Part shown: in pieces, positions 7,123 to 15,844 of the stretch
Layout: each line of letters starts with the position of its first letter
How positions within the stretch are numbered: position 1 is the stretch's first letter
NCBI RefSeq assembly: GCF_022815645.1
Contig: NZ_JALGRO010000011.1
Location: 1 to 64,000, forward strand
DNA from: Curtobacterium sp. VKM Ac-2922
Lineage (GTDB): Bacteria > Actinomycetota > Actinomycetes > Actinomycetales > Microbacteriaceae
Reading direction: 5' to 3'
Length of the DNA: 64,000 nt
Notes under the pieces: model-generated
Seen by the model: the letters and a program-made list of their open reading frames with translations, nothing else
Databases searched by the model: none
Told to the model about the DNA's origin: nothing
Made by a program: the position numbers and the translations under genes

Positions 7123-8343
7123 ATGGCAACGAACCACGCAGTCGCGTACAAGGGACCGGGGCAGGTCGAGGTCATCGACGTCGACTACCCGACCTTCGAA
7201 CTGCACGACGGGCCGGGCGTCAACCCCGCCAACGTCGGGCGCAAAGTGAACCACGGCGCGATCCTGCGCACGGTCGCGACCAACATCTGCGGCAGCGACC
7301 AGCACATGGTCCGCGGCCGCACGACGGCTCCCACCGACCTGGTGCTCGGCCACGAGATCACCGGCGAGGTCGTCGAGGTCGGCCCGGACGTCGAGTTCAT
7401 CAAGGTCGGTGACCTGGTGTCCGTGCCGTTCAACATCGCCTGCGGCCGCTGCCGGAACTGCAAGGAGCGCAAGACCGGCATCTGTCTCAACGTCAACCCG
7501 GACCGCCCGGGCAGCGCGTACGGCTACGTCGACATGGGCGGCTGGGTCGGTGGACAGGCCGAGTACGTGCTGGTGCCCTACGCCGACTGGAACCTGCTGA
7601 AGTTCCCGGACAAGGACCAGGCGATGGAGAAGATCCTGGACCTGGCGATGCTGTCCGACATCTTCCCCACCGGGTTCCACGGCGCGGTCACCGCGGGTGT
7701 CGAGGTCGGCTCGACCGTCTACGTCGCGGGCGCCGGTCCGGTCGGACTCGCCGCGGCGACGGGCGCGCTGTTGCTCGGTGCGAGCGTCGTCATCGTCGGC
7801 GACATGAACGCCGACCGCCTGGCCCAGGCCCGCAGCTTCGGCTGCGAGACCGTGGACCTGACGAAGGGCGACCCGGCCGACCAGATCGACCAGATCCTGG
7901 GCGAACCGCTGGTGGACTGCGGCATCGACGCCGTCGGGTTCGAGGCGAAGGGCCACGGGTCCGGATCGGGTTCCGAGGCGCCGGCGACGGTCCTCAACTC
8001 GCTGATGGACGTCACGGCGGCCGGCGGAGCGCTCGGGATCCCCGGGCTCTACGTCACGGGTGACCCGGGCGGGGTCGACGACGCCGCCAAGAAGGGCTCG
8101 CTGTCCCTGAGCCTGGGCACCGGCTGGGCGAAGTCGCTGTCGTTCACGACGGGCCAGTGCCCGGTCATGAAGTACAACCGGCAGCTGATGATGGCGATCC
8201 TGCACGACCGGACCAGCATCGCGGCGAACGTCAACGCCAAGGCGATCGGCCTGGAGGACGCACCGCGCGGCTACGCCGAGTTCGACAAGGGTGCGGCGAC
8301 GAAGTACGTCCTGAACCCGAACGGCCTGATCAAGGCGGCCTGA
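7123..8343 (+). CDS. fdhA: Glutathione-independent formaldehyde dehydrogenase-like zinc enzyme
   Basis: This 406-residue medium-chain dehydrogenase closely follows the Pseudomonas putida formaldehyde dehydrogenase pattern. It has catalytic zinc Cys56 (NICGSDQHMVRGR) and H77/E78 (GHEI), structural-zinc cysteines C107, C110, C113 and C121 (CGRCRNCKERKTGIC), the Rossmann loop GAGPVGLA, and the family-specific stretches EAPATVLNSLM and GIPGLYVTGDPG. That family oxidises or dismutates formaldehyde and small aldehydes without glutathione. A strong AAGGAGGA site sits four bases before the ATG. As the last gene of the kinase-aldolase operon it suggests that the pathway releases formaldehyde or another small aldehyde. 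Confidence 0.88.
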   Translation: MATNHAVAYKGPGQVEVIDVDYPTFELHDGPGVNPANVGRKVNHGAILRTVATNICGSDQHMVRGRTTAPTDLVLGHEITGEVVEVGPDVEFIKVGDLVSVPFNIACGRCRNCKERKTGICLNVNPDRPGSAYGYVDMGGWVGGQAEYVLVPYADWNLLKFPDKDQAMEKILDLAMLSDIFPTGFHGAVTAGVEVGSTVYVAGAGPVGLAAATGALLLGASVVIVGDMNADRLAQARSFGCETVDLTKGDPADQIDQILGEPLVDCGIDAVGFEAKGHGSGSGSEAPATVLNSLMDVTAAGGALGIPGLYVTGDPGGVDDAAKKGSLSLSLGTGWAKSLSFTTGQCPVMKYNRQLMMAILHDRTSIAANVNAKAIGLEDAPRGYAEFDKGAATKYVLNPNGLIKAA

Positions 8344-8372
8344 TCACGGCGGCCTGAGGGCCGGCACCCCAC

Positions 8373-8416
8373 CGGACGGGAGGCTCGGTGCCAGCTGGCA
8401 CCGGGCCTCCCGTCCG
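8373..8416. terminator. Palindromic hairpin terminator (AGCT-loop element)
   Basis: A 20-bp stem (8373-8392 with 8397-8416, one G-T wobble) encloses the loop AGCT. The left arm starts CGGACGGGAGG and the right arm ends CCTCCCGTCCG. It lies 30 bases after the fdhA stop and closes the operon. There is no T-run, so it acts either as a U-independent hairpin or as an RNA-stability element. Near-identical copies occur at 51570-51617 and 52603-52648. Confidence 0.75.
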
Positions 8417-8507
8417 CACGTGGTCCAGCCGGATCTCGCCCGGACGACCCAGCGCGTTCACCCGCTGGAGCGATGTCCGGACCGTCGCGAGCACCGAGGC
8501 TGGGTCC

Positions 8508-8696
8508 ATGCCCACCTCGACCACCCGCACCACCGCCGCCACCCTCGTCGTCATCGCCGTCGTCATCGGGGTGGCCTGCTGGGCGATCGGTGGCGCACAC
8601 GCCCCGGACAGCAGCGACCGCAGCAGCACCGTCTCCCGGACCGTCGGCAGCTCCGGCGTCACCGTGACCAGCGGCACCGACAGCACAGCGGGATGA
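8508..8696 (+). CDS. Small single-span membrane protein
   Basis: A 62-residue frame starting MPTSTTRTTAATLVVIAVV with one hydrophobic segment (residues about 10-29) and a Ser/Thr-rich extracytoplasmic tail. It ends 43 bases before the histidine kinase gene and lies on the same strand. It could be a small accessory or sensor peptide of the two-component system, or simply a short exported protein. No family is recognised, and no strong ribosome site is visible. Confidence 0.45.
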   Translation: MPTSTTRTTAATLVVIAVVIGVACWAIGGAHAPDSSDRSSTVSRTVGSSGVTVTSGTDSTAG

Positions 8697-8739
8697 GCGC
8701 CACTCACCACCGTGTCGGGCGCCGTGCGATGATCGAGCC

Positions 8740-9993
8740 GTGAGGGACGGGCGCGGGTTCATCAGGCCGCTCCCCCTGCGGTCGATCGTGGTCGACCTGG
8801 GCTGGGCACTGGTCGCCGCCGTGGTCTTCCTGGCCCCGATCGACCTCGAACTCGAACACGCGAGCCTGCTGGCCGTGGTCGCCGCGACGCTCGCGATCGC
8901 CGTCCGTCGTCTGTCCCCGTCCGGCGCGATGCTCGTCGCGGTCGCCCTCGGTGTGGTCCAGGTGCTCGGTGGTGAACGCCCGTCACTCGTCGACCTCGCC
9001 CTGTTCGTGGTGGTCGGCAGCGTCGCGATCGTCGGGACGCGGACCGAGGTCGTGCTGGCCGGTGTGCTGTCGGTCGTCGCCGGCGCCACCGCGTCGATGT
9101 ACCTCGCCCACACGGGGTACCGGTTCGCGGTGCTGTTGAACGGCCCCCGCGACCAGGCCGCGATCGTGCTGGCCGCCCCGGCGTTGGCGCTGGTGTCCGT
9201 GTGGGCGACCGGCCTGGCGACGCGGGCGGTCCGGTCGCAGGTCCTCGAGTCGGTCCGCCGCGCCGATGCCGAAGCAGCGGCCAGCCGGGCCGAAGAGCTG
9301 GCCAGCCGCGCCGAGGCCGTGGCGACCCGCGCCGTCGACGAAGCCGAGTCCGAGCGCATCCGCGCCGACATCGCCCGCGACGTGCACGACGTGGTCGGCC
9401 ACTCGCTGGCGGTCATCATCGCGCAGGCGGACTCGGTGCCGTTCCTCGACGACGAGGCCCGCATCCGCGAGGTCAGCGCGACGATCGCCAGCACCGCCCG
9501 CAGCTCGCTGGTCGAGGTCCGTCAGGTGCTCGGGCACATCGACGGCTCGGACATCGGCACCGATCCGGCGTCGCTCGAGGCGATCGTGCAGGGCATCCGC
9601 GAAGCCGGAGTCGACGTCGAGCACACCGTCCGCGGTGACGCCGGTTCGCTGGGCCACGAGACCGGCACGGCAGCCCGTCGGGTGCTGCAGGAGATGCTGA
9701 CGAACGCGCTGCGGCACGGCGCTCCCGGTGGCAGCGTCGCGGTGCGCGAGACGTGGCGGTCGGCAGACCTGGTGCTCGAGGTGGAGAACGCGGTGCCCGT
9801 CGTCGAGCAGCCCGTCGGCGAGGGGCTCGACATCGACCCACGCCCGTCCACCGCGGGGTCCGGCCGCGGCCTGACGGGCATGCAGTCCCGCCTGGCCGCC
9901 CTCGGCGGGTCGTTCGACGCCGCCGTCCTCGACGCCGTGTTCAGTGCACGCGCCCGCATCCCGTTCGACGTCCATGGGGGGACCAACCGATGA
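8740..9993 (+). CDS. Sensor histidine kinase (NarL/DesK-type, HisKA_3)
   Basis: This 417-residue membrane kinase has about five transmembrane segments in residues 10-160, an Ala/Glu-rich coiled coil (about 170-205), a HisKA_3 phosphoacceptor box RDVHDVVGHSLAVI, and a C-terminal ATPase with the N-box EMLTNALRHG and G-box GRGLTGMQSRLAALGG. It autophosphorylates and transfers phosphate to the response regulator whose start overlaps its stop (ATGA). The signal is unknown; little of the sensor lies outside the membrane, as in kinases that sense envelope stress or lipid state. GTG start. Confidence 0.9.
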   Translation: MRDGRGFIRPLPLRSIVVDLGWALVAAVVFLAPIDLELEHASLLAVVAATLAIAVRRLSPSGAMLVAVALGVVQVLGGERPSLVDLALFVVVGSVAIVGTRTEVVLAGVLSVVAGATASMYLAHTGYRFAVLLNGPRDQAAIVLAAPALALVSVWATGLATRAVRSQVLESVRRADAEAAASRAEELASRAEAVATRAVDEAESERIRADIARDVHDVVGHSLAVIIAQADSVPFLDDEARIREVSATIASTARSSLVEVRQVLGHIDGSDIGTDPASLEAIVQGIREAGVDVEHTVRGDAGSLGHETGTAARRVLQEMLTNALRHGAPGGSVAVRETWRSADLVLEVENAVPVVEQPVGEGLDIDPRPSTAGSGRGLTGMQSRLAALGGSFDAAVLDAVFSARARIPFDVHGGTNR

Positions 9994-10661
9994 CCGATCC
10001 GATCCGCATCCTGCTCACCGACGACCAGGCCCTGTTCCGCGCGGGCCTGCGCGTCGTCCTCGACGCCCAGCCCGACATGGTCGTCGTCGGCGAGGCCTCC
10101 GACGGCGCCGAGGCGCTCGCACTCGTCCCGGATCTCCGGCCGGACGTCCTCCTGCTCGACATGCGCATGGCGGGCATGGACGGCGTCGAGACCGTCCGCC
10201 GGCTGTTCTCCGGTGCGGTCGAGGGCCCGCTGCCCCGCGTCGTCGTCCTGACGACGTTCGGCCTGGACCCGGCGGCCGCCACGGCGATCCGGCTGGGCGC
10301 GAGCGGGTTCCTGCTCAAGGACACCACGCCGCCGTTCCTGTTCGCAGCGGTCCGGGCGGTGCACGAGGGCAGCTCGGTGATCGCGCCGAACGACCTGTCG
10401 CAGCTGTTCGGCGCCGACGTCGAACGTGCACCGGCCCCGCAGCCGTCCGAGTTCCAGACGCTGACCGACCGCGAGCGCATCGTGTTCGGGTGGGCGTCGC
10501 GCGGGCTGTCGAACGCGGAGATCGCGGCGCGGGAGTTCGTCACCGAGTCCACGGTCAAGACGCAGATCTCGAGCATCCTCGGCAAGCTGGCGCTGCGCGA
10601 CCGGGTGCAGCTGGTCGTCTACGCGCACGACCACGGCCTGGCCGGCGCCCGCGACGCCTAG
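9990..10661 (+). CDS. LuxR/NarL-family response regulator
   Basis: This 223-residue regulator has a receiver domain with acidic pair D11-D12, phosphoacceptor D57 (LLLDMRM), a TTF switch residue region and K in FLLKD, followed by a LuxR helix-turn-helix (LTDRERIVFGWASRGLSNAEIA, then TESTVKTQISSILGKLALRDRVQ). It is the cognate partner of the overlapping histidine kinase. Targets are not evident; the genes on either side belong to catabolic operons with their own regulators. Confidence 0.92.
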   Translation: MTDPIRILLTDDQALFRAGLRVVLDAQPDMVVVGEASDGAEALALVPDLRPDVLLLDMRMAGMDGVETVRRLFSGAVEGPLPRVVVLTTFGLDPAAATAIRLGASGFLLKDTTPPFLFAAVRAVHEGSSVIAPNDLSQLFGADVERAPAPQPSEFQTLTDRERIVFGWASRGLSNAEIAAREFVTESTVKTQISSILGKLALRDRVQLVVYAHDHGLAGARDA

Positions 10662-11101
10662 TCCGCGGCAGGCGCCTGGTCGGCAGTAGGCGCTGCCCCG
10701 GCAGCCGGGCCCTGGAACCCGATCAGCCAGGTGACCCCGAAGCGGTCACGCACCTGCCCGTCGTGGTCCCCCCACGGCCGGAGCGTCAGCGGGTCGAGCA
10801 CCGTGCCGCCCTCGGCGAGCGCGTCGAACCACCGCGCCGAGGTCGCCGCGTCCGCCGCTCCGAGCAGCGCGAACAGCACGCCGTCGACGACCGTCGGGTG
10901 CTCGCCGTCAGCGGTGTCGGCCGCGAAGACGTCGACCGGTCCGCGCAGCTCGCCGTGGGCGATCGCGTCGCCCGGCCCGTCCTGACGACCGAACTCGGCG
11001 AAGGTGTGCCGCTCGACCGTGCCGCCGAACACCTGCTGCCAGGTGTCGAGGGCGTCGGCGGCGGTTCCGGAGAAGTGGAAGTACGGCACGGGTGCGCTCA
11101 T
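10658..11101 (-). CDS. VOC-superfamily (PhnB/glyoxalase-like) protein
   Basis: This 147-residue protein begins MSAPVPYFHFSGTAADALDTW and contains VFGGTVERHTFAEF, DVFAADT and WGDHDGQVRDRFGVTWLIGF, the pattern of PhnB-like vicinal-oxygen-chelate proteins. Metal-binding residues are only partly recognisable, so catalysis is uncertain. It follows the triosephosphate-isomerase paralogue by 21 bases on the same strand and may be the last gene of that operon. Its stop overlaps the response-regulator stop on the opposite strand by four bases. Confidence 0.85.
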   Translation of the reverse strand: MSAPVPYFHFSGTAADALDTWQQVFGGTVERHTFAEFGRQDGPGDAIAHGELRGPVDVFAADTADGEHPTVVDGVLFALLGAADAATSARWFDALAEGGTVLDPLTLRPWGDHDGQVRDRFGVTWLIGFQGPAAGAAPTADQAPAAD

Positions 11102-11122
11102 GCAGGAACCGTACTGCTGCGC

Positions 11123-11899
11123 TCAGCCGAGGGCCAGGACCTCGTCGAGCACCTGTTCGACGGCGGCGGGGTCGTGGGCGAACCGGCCGAGGAACAGTCC
11201 GCCGATGCGTCCGTGGCCACGCGTCAGCAGACCGGGTCCGGCGCTGCCCCCGTACAGGACGGTGCTGCCCGCCAGCTCGGGCCGCGTCGCCAGGTGCGCC
11301 GCCAGACGGTCGAGCACCGTGACGACGTGCGCGTCCGGCGCGGGCTCGGCCGCACCGATCGCCCACACCGGCTCGTAGGCCACCGTGAGTGGTCCGGTCA
11401 CGCCGGCGGCGTCGGACTCGGACAGCGCGCGGTCGAGCTGCGCGGTCACGTCCGACACGGCGTCGTCCGTCGCTGCGTCGTCCGCACGGGAGGGCCGGGT
11501 CGTCTCACCGACGCAGACCAGCGGCCGCAGGTGGTTGCGGAACGCCGCGTGCACCTTGGCGGCGACGACCGCGTCCGTCTCGTGGAACAGCGCGCGGCGC
11601 TCGGCGTGCCCGATCTCGACCAGGTCGACCCCGATCTCGTGCAGCTCGGCGCCGGAGACCTCACCGGTGAAGGGACCGTCGTCGGCCCACCCGAGGTCCT
11701 GCGCGGCCAGCTGCACCCCCGACCCTGCGAGCAGGTCGCGCACGGGCACGAGCGCCGGGAACGTCGGCGCCACGAACAGCGTCGCCGCGCCGGACAGCAC
11801 GGCCGGGTGCCGACGGGCGATGTCCGCGACGGCACCCGCCCACGCCAGGGTCCGGGCGTGCGAGAAGTAGGTCTTCAGCGAGATCCCGATCGTGGTCAC
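11123..11899 (-). CDS. Triosephosphate-isomerase paralogue, probable tetrulose-phosphate isomerase
   Basis: This 258-residue TIM-fold protein keeps the catalytic Lys (ISLKTYF), the electrophilic His (VEIGHAERR, where glycolytic enzymes have GHSERR) and the catalytic Glu in AYEPVWAIG, then GGSAGP. The usual N-terminal GNWKMN is changed. TpiA paralogues next to Dak kinases are known as L-erythrulose-1-phosphate/tetrulose-4-phosphate isomerases (LerI of Mycolicibacterium, EryH of Brucella). The start GTG overlaps the Dak stop, so coupled expression with the kinase is likely. A housekeeping role is less likely given the context and divergence. Confidence 0.8.
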   Translation of the reverse strand: MTTIGISLKTYFSHARTLAWAGAVADIARRHPAVLSGAATLFVAPTFPALVPVRDLLAGSGVQLAAQDLGWADDGPFTGEVSGAELHEIGVDLVEIGHAERRALFHETDAVVAAKVHAAFRNHLRPLVCVGETTRPSRADDAATDDAVSDVTAQLDRALSESDAAGVTGPLTVAYEPVWAIGAAEPAPDAHVVTVLDRLAAHLATRPELAGSTVLYGGSAGPGLLTRGHGRIGGLFLGRFAHDPAAVEQVLDEVLALG

Positions 11900-13602
11900 G
11901 GCGCCACCGCGGCGACGATCAGCGCGAAGGACACGGCTCCCGGGTCCGCGGTGCCGACGGCCTGCTCGGCGTGGGTCCGCGCGCGGCCCTTGCGCGGGAG
12001 CATCGCGGCGGTCGCGTCGGCGGCCGAGCGCGCCGCATCGGACGCCGCGCGCCAGGCCTGTGCAACGGGTGCTCCGCCGTCGAGCTGCTGACGCAGGACC
12101 GTGTCGAACGGCACGAGCGCGTCGACCATCGTCTTGTCACCGGGGACCGCGCCGAAGGCCAGCACCGCTTCGGTGGCGGCGTGCACCGCGTCCGCGACGC
12201 GCGCACCCGTCGGACGCTCGTCGTCGCCGAGGACGCGACCCAGGGCCTCCAGTCCGGCTCCCCAGATCGCGCCGGAGGTGCCACCGGCCCGGTCGGACCA
12301 GGCGTCCGCGGCGATCCGCAGCACGCTCCCCGCACCGGCACCGGCCTCGACCGCATCGGCGGCTGCGGTGTCGGCCGCGTGCGCACCGCGCTGCATGCCG
12401 ATGCCGTGGTCCCCGTCCCCGGCAACCGCATCCAGCCGGCCGAGGTCGTCGGCGTGCTCGTCGACGACGGCTCGGGCGGCGGCGAGGGCGCGCGCGACGG
12501 ATGCGCCGACCTGGCGGGAGTCGTCGGACGCGGGGCCGATGGTGACGGCCTGCAGGTCGGCTTCGGCCTCGGCCGCGGCGACCGGCTGCTGGGGCAGCGC
12601 ACCGCCCTTGCGGAACGCAGGGGTGTCGGCCGGCGCTGCCCACAGGGCCTCGAGTTCGTCGTCCAGCCAGAAGAGCGTGAGCGACACCCCGGCCATGTCG
12701 AAGCTCGTGACCAGCTCGCCGACCTCGGGTTCGACCAGCACGGTGCCGGCGTCGACGAGCAGCCGCTGCGCCGAGCGGTAGACGACGAAGAGCTCCTCGT
12801 ACTTGACGCTGCCCAGCCCGTTCAGGATCGGCACCACCCGTGCGCCGTCGACCACGACACCGTCGGGGAGCTCGTCGAGCAGCCGCGACACCAGCAGCTG
12901 GGCCAGTCCGTCGGCAGTCGGCACGTCGGTCTCGTCGATCCCGCGTTCGCCGTGGATGCCCATGCCGACCGCCATCCGACCGGCCGGGACCGTGAACAGC
13001 GGGTCTGCTGCGCCGGGCAGCGAACACCCGGAGAACGCGACGCCGAACGAGCGGGTCCGGTCGTTCGCCCGCTCGGCGACGCCCGTGACGGCGTCCAGGT
13101 CACGCCCTTGCTCGGCTGCGGCACCCGCGACCTTGAACACGCAGAGGTCCCCGGCGATGCCGCGACGCTCGTGCGGCCGGTCGGCCGGGGCAGAGACGAC
13201 GTCGTCCGTCACGCGGACGGTCCGGACCGGGATCCCGTCCTGCTCGAGCGTGCGCGCCGCGGCGTCGAAGTTCAGCACGTCACCGGCGTAGTTGCCGTAG
13301 CTGAGCAGCACGCCGCCGCCGTGCTCGGACGCGCGGGCCACCCCGGCGACCTGCTGGGCGCTCGGGCTGGCGAACAGGTTGCCGAGCGCGGCCCCCGCGG
13401 CCAGCCCCGGGCCGACCAGCCCGCCGAACGCCGGGTAGTGGCCGGAGCCACCGCCGATGACGACGGCGACGGTGCCGTCCGGGCTCGTGGTCGACCGGGC
13501 GACGCCACCGTGCACCCGACGCACCCAGCGGTCGTTCGCGGCGACGAAGCCCTCGGTCGCCTGGTCGGCGAAGTCCGCGGGGTCGTTGAACAGTCGGGTC
13601 AT
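11896..13602 (-). CDS. Fused DhaK-DhaL (Dak1-Dak2) ketose kinase
   Basis: This 568-residue ATP-dependent kinase has a DhaK half (residues about 1-335) with GGGSGHYPAFGGLVG and covalent H217 in VGMGIHGERG, a linker, and a DhaL half with RLDAVAGDGDHGIGM and GGTSGAIWGAGLEALG. Fused enzymes use ATP directly and phosphorylate dihydroxyacetone, erythrulose or related ketoses. The pairing with a TpiA paralogue is the LerK/LerI arrangement, which favours a tetrulose. The start overlaps the MFS stop by ATGA. Confidence 0.9.
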   Translation of the reverse strand: MTRLFNDPADFADQATEGFVAANDRWVRRVHGGVARSTTSPDGTVAVVIGGGSGHYPAFGGLVGPGLAAGAALGNLFASPSAQQVAGVARASEHGGGVLLSYGNYAGDVLNFDAAARTLEQDGIPVRTVRVTDDVVSAPADRPHERRGIAGDLCVFKVAGAAAEQGRDLDAVTGVAERANDRTRSFGVAFSGCSLPGAADPLFTVPAGRMAVGMGIHGERGIDETDVPTADGLAQLLVSRLLDELPDGVVVDGARVVPILNGLGSVKYEELFVVYRSAQRLLVDAGTVLVEPEVGELVTSFDMAGVSLTLFWLDDELEALWAAPADTPAFRKGGALPQQPVAAAEAEADLQAVTIGPASDDSRQVGASVARALAAARAVVDEHADDLGRLDAVAGDGDHGIGMQRGAHAADTAAADAVEAGAGAGSVLRIAADAWSDRAGGTSGAIWGAGLEALGRVLGDDERPTGARVADAVHAATEAVLAFGAVPGDKTMVDALVPFDTVLRQQLDGGAPVAQAWRAASDAARSAADATAAMLPRKGRARTHAEQAVGTADPGAVSFALIVAAVAP

Positions 13603-14981
13603 CGTGTCGTCTCCTTCGTCGCCACGTGCGCGGTGTCGAGCAACTCGTCGGCCCGGGCCCCGCGGAAGTACTTGGTGCAGAAGATCATCACCGCGGCCAC
13701 GAAGGCGAGCACCCCCAGGGACACGATGCCGAACGCACCACTGTCGGTCGGGACCACCTCGTTGATGGCCGTGCGCATGATCGGGGCGACGAACCCGCCC
13801 AGGTTGCCGAGCGAGTTGATCAGGCCGATGCCCGCGGCGGCCGCGGCCCCGGTCAGGAACGCCGTCGGGTACGCCCAGGTGATCGGGCCGACCGCCAGGA
13901 AGCTCGCCACGGCCAGCGTGATGAACAGGATGCCGAGCACGGGTTGCCCGTTCGCACCGGCCCACGCCGAGCCCAGGATCGACAGCCCCGTCGTGACGTA
14001 GAACATCGCGCCCCAGCGTCGACGCCGACCGACCGTGTCGGCGCGCGAGCCGATCAGGTAACAGGCGACGAGTCCGACCAGCCACGGGATCGCGGTGACC
14101 AGGCCGACCTGCCAGCCGACGTCCTGCCCGAGCAGCGACGACACCTGCTGCGGCAAGTAGAAGGTCGTGCCGTACACGGCGACCTGCAGGCAGAAGTAGA
14201 TGATCGTGAAGTACCAGACGCGGCCGCTGGCCATCGCCTTCCAGATGCCGGTCGGGCCGTCCTGGCTGCGGGCGGTGTCCTCGCGGGCCATCGCCGCCGT
14301 CAGCGACGCCTTCTCCCCCGGCTCGAGCCACTTCGCCTGCTGCGGACTGTTCGTCAGGAACACCACCGCGGCGACACCCGCGAGCACCGCCAGCACCCCC
14401 TCGCCCGCGAACATGACCTGCCACCCGTGGAACGGCGTGGCCTGGTCGCCGACGCTGATCAGCCCGCCGGAGAGCGGGGCGCCGATCATCTGCGAGAACG
14501 GCTGCGCCAGGTAGAAGATCGCGAACATCCGCACGCGGACCTTGTTCGGGAACCACTCGGACAGGTACATGATGACGCCGGGGAACAGTCCCGCCTCGGT
14601 CACGCCCAGGATGAACCGCAGCACGATGAACATCGTGTCGTTCGTCGTGAAGGCGAACAGCGCGGCGACGATGCCCCACGTGATCGCGATGCGGGCGAGC
14701 CAGAACCGGGCACCGAACCGCTTGAGCAGCAGGTTCGACGGGATCTCGAAGATGGCGTAGCCGATGAAGAAGATGCCGGCGCCGAGCGCGAACGCCGCGT
14801 CCGAGATGCCGCGGTCGACCCGCAGCGCCTCTTCGGCGAAGCCGACGTTGGTGCGGTCGAGGAAGGCGACGAAGTACAGGATGACGAGCATCGGCATCAG
14901 GTGCTTGGTCGCCTTGCCGATGGCGGACCGCAGGCCGGGGTCGTTGGTCGATCCGAGCGCGGGGGCAGGGGGCAGTGACAC
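13599..14981 (-). CDS. MFS transporter, anion:cation symporter (ACS) type
   Basis: This 460-residue protein has twelve predicted membrane segments. ACS-family marks are LYFVAFLDRTNVGFA in helix 1, YAIFEIPSNLLLKRFGARFWLARI, GVTEAGLFPGVIMYLSEWFP, and a long central loop. Members import tartrate, hexuronates, galactarate and other organic acids by proton symport. This points to a sugar acid rather than a neutral sugar as the operon's substrate. The GTG start has AAAGGAG eight bases upstream. An 87-base gap separates it from the SDR gene upstream. Confidence 0.9.
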   Translation of the reverse strand: MSLPPAPALGSTNDPGLRSAIGKATKHLMPMLVILYFVAFLDRTNVGFAEEALRVDRGISDAAFALGAGIFFIGYAIFEIPSNLLLKRFGARFWLARIAITWGIVAALFAFTTNDTMFIVLRFILGVTEAGLFPGVIMYLSEWFPNKVRVRMFAIFYLAQPFSQMIGAPLSGGLISVGDQATPFHGWQVMFAGEGVLAVLAGVAAVVFLTNSPQQAKWLEPGEKASLTAAMAREDTARSQDGPTGIWKAMASGRVWYFTIIYFCLQVAVYGTTFYLPQQVSSLLGQDVGWQVGLVTAIPWLVGLVACYLIGSRADTVGRRRRWGAMFYVTTGLSILGSAWAGANGQPVLGILFITLAVASFLAVGPITWAYPTAFLTGAAAAAGIGLINSLGNLGGFVAPIMRTAINEVVPTDSGAFGIVSLGVLAFVAAVMIFCTKYFRGARADELLDTAHVATKETTR

Positions 14982-15068
14982 GGGGTTCGCTCCTTTGCGA
15001 GCACGGTGCGGGACTGGAGGCGCGGATCGCGCCGGTCACGACCGGTCACGTTCCGCGGGCGGCCGGGC

Positions 15069-15833
15069 CTAGTGCATGTACAGGCCGCCGTCGACGTTCA
15101 GGGTCTGGCCGGTGACGAACCCGGCGTCCTCGCTGATCAGGTACGCCACCGCCGCGGCGATGTCCCTCGGGGTGCCGATGCGGGGCAGGACCCCGTCGGC
15201 GGCCATCGCGGTCTTGCGTTCCTCGGTCAGGGTGCCGCCCATGATGTCGGTGTCGATCGGGCCGGGGGCGATCGCGTTGACCGTCACGCCGCGCGGCCCG
15301 AGCTCGCGGGCGAGTCCCCGGGTGAGCCCGATGACGCCGGCCTTGGCGACCGAGTAGGGCGTCTTGCTGAAGGTGCCGCCGCCGCGCTGAGCGGAGACCG
15401 AGGACAGGGTGACGATGCGCCCGTACCCGTTCGCCACCATCGACTCCGCCGCTCGCAGGCTGGCGAAGTGCACACCGTCCAGGTTGATCGACAGCACGCG
15501 GTGCCACTCCCCCGGCGGCAGGTCCAGGTAGGCGTGCGCCGACGAGACGCCCGCCAGGTTCACCAGGGCGACGAGCGGCGTGAGCTCGGCCTCGATCGTG
15601 TCGAACGCTGCGCGGACCGCTGCTTCGTCGGAGACGTCCGCGCCGACGCCGACGGCACGGACGCCGTGCTGCTCGTGGACCTCGGCAGCGACGGCGCGTG
15701 ACGCGTCGTCGTCCAGGTCGATGATCCCGACGTCCCACCCCGCCTCGGCCAGGTGGTGTGCGGTGGCGCGGCCGATGCCGCGCGGCGATGCCGCCCCGGT
15801 GAGGACGACCGTCCTGCTGCTGGTGGTGCTCAT
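15069..15833 (-). CDS. SDR-family oxidoreductase
   Basis: This 254-residue classical short-chain dehydrogenase has TGAASPRGIGRATAHH (NAD-binding), NLAG, the catalytic Ser of TLSSVSAQRG, YSVAK (Tyr/Lys), and a PGPIDTD loop. The Asp ending the second strand (GIIDLDDD) favours NAD over NADP. It probably oxidises or reduces a polyol or sugar-acid hydroxyl in the pathway. GAGGGAG precedes the ATG, and it follows the hydroxyacyl-type dehydrogenase by 11 bases. Confidence 0.9.
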   Translation of the reverse strand: MSTTSSRTVVLTGAASPRGIGRATAHHLAEAGWDVGIIDLDDDASRAVAAEVHEQHGVRAVGVGADVSDEAAVRAAFDTIEAELTPLVALVNLAGVSSAHAYLDLPPGEWHRVLSINLDGVHFASLRAAESMVANGYGRIVTLSSVSAQRGGGTFSKTPYSVAKAGVIGLTRGLARELGPRGVTVNAIAPGPIDTDIMGGTLTEERKTAMAADGVLPRIGTPRDIAAAVAYLISEDAGFVTGQTLNVDGGLYMH

Positions 15834-15844
15834 GGTGCGCTCCC

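Noticed and set aside
7123-8343. Mycothiol-dependent formaldehyde dehydrogenase
   Set aside because: The protein has the extra GSGSGSEAPATVLNSLM-type insertion and closely follows the glutathione-independent Pseudomonas enzyme, not the thiol-dependent class III type.
8373-8416. Integron attC or phage attachment site
   Set aside because: No integrase, no core-site sequence and several copies at ordinary gene ends; a terminator or REP-type role fits better.
11896-15039. A 1047-codon minus-strand open frame covering the Dak kinase and beyond
   Set aside because: Only the part from 13602 is the kinase. The upstream part is the wrong frame of the MFS gene, whose own frame encodes twelve helices; GC-rich DNA keeps shadow frames open.
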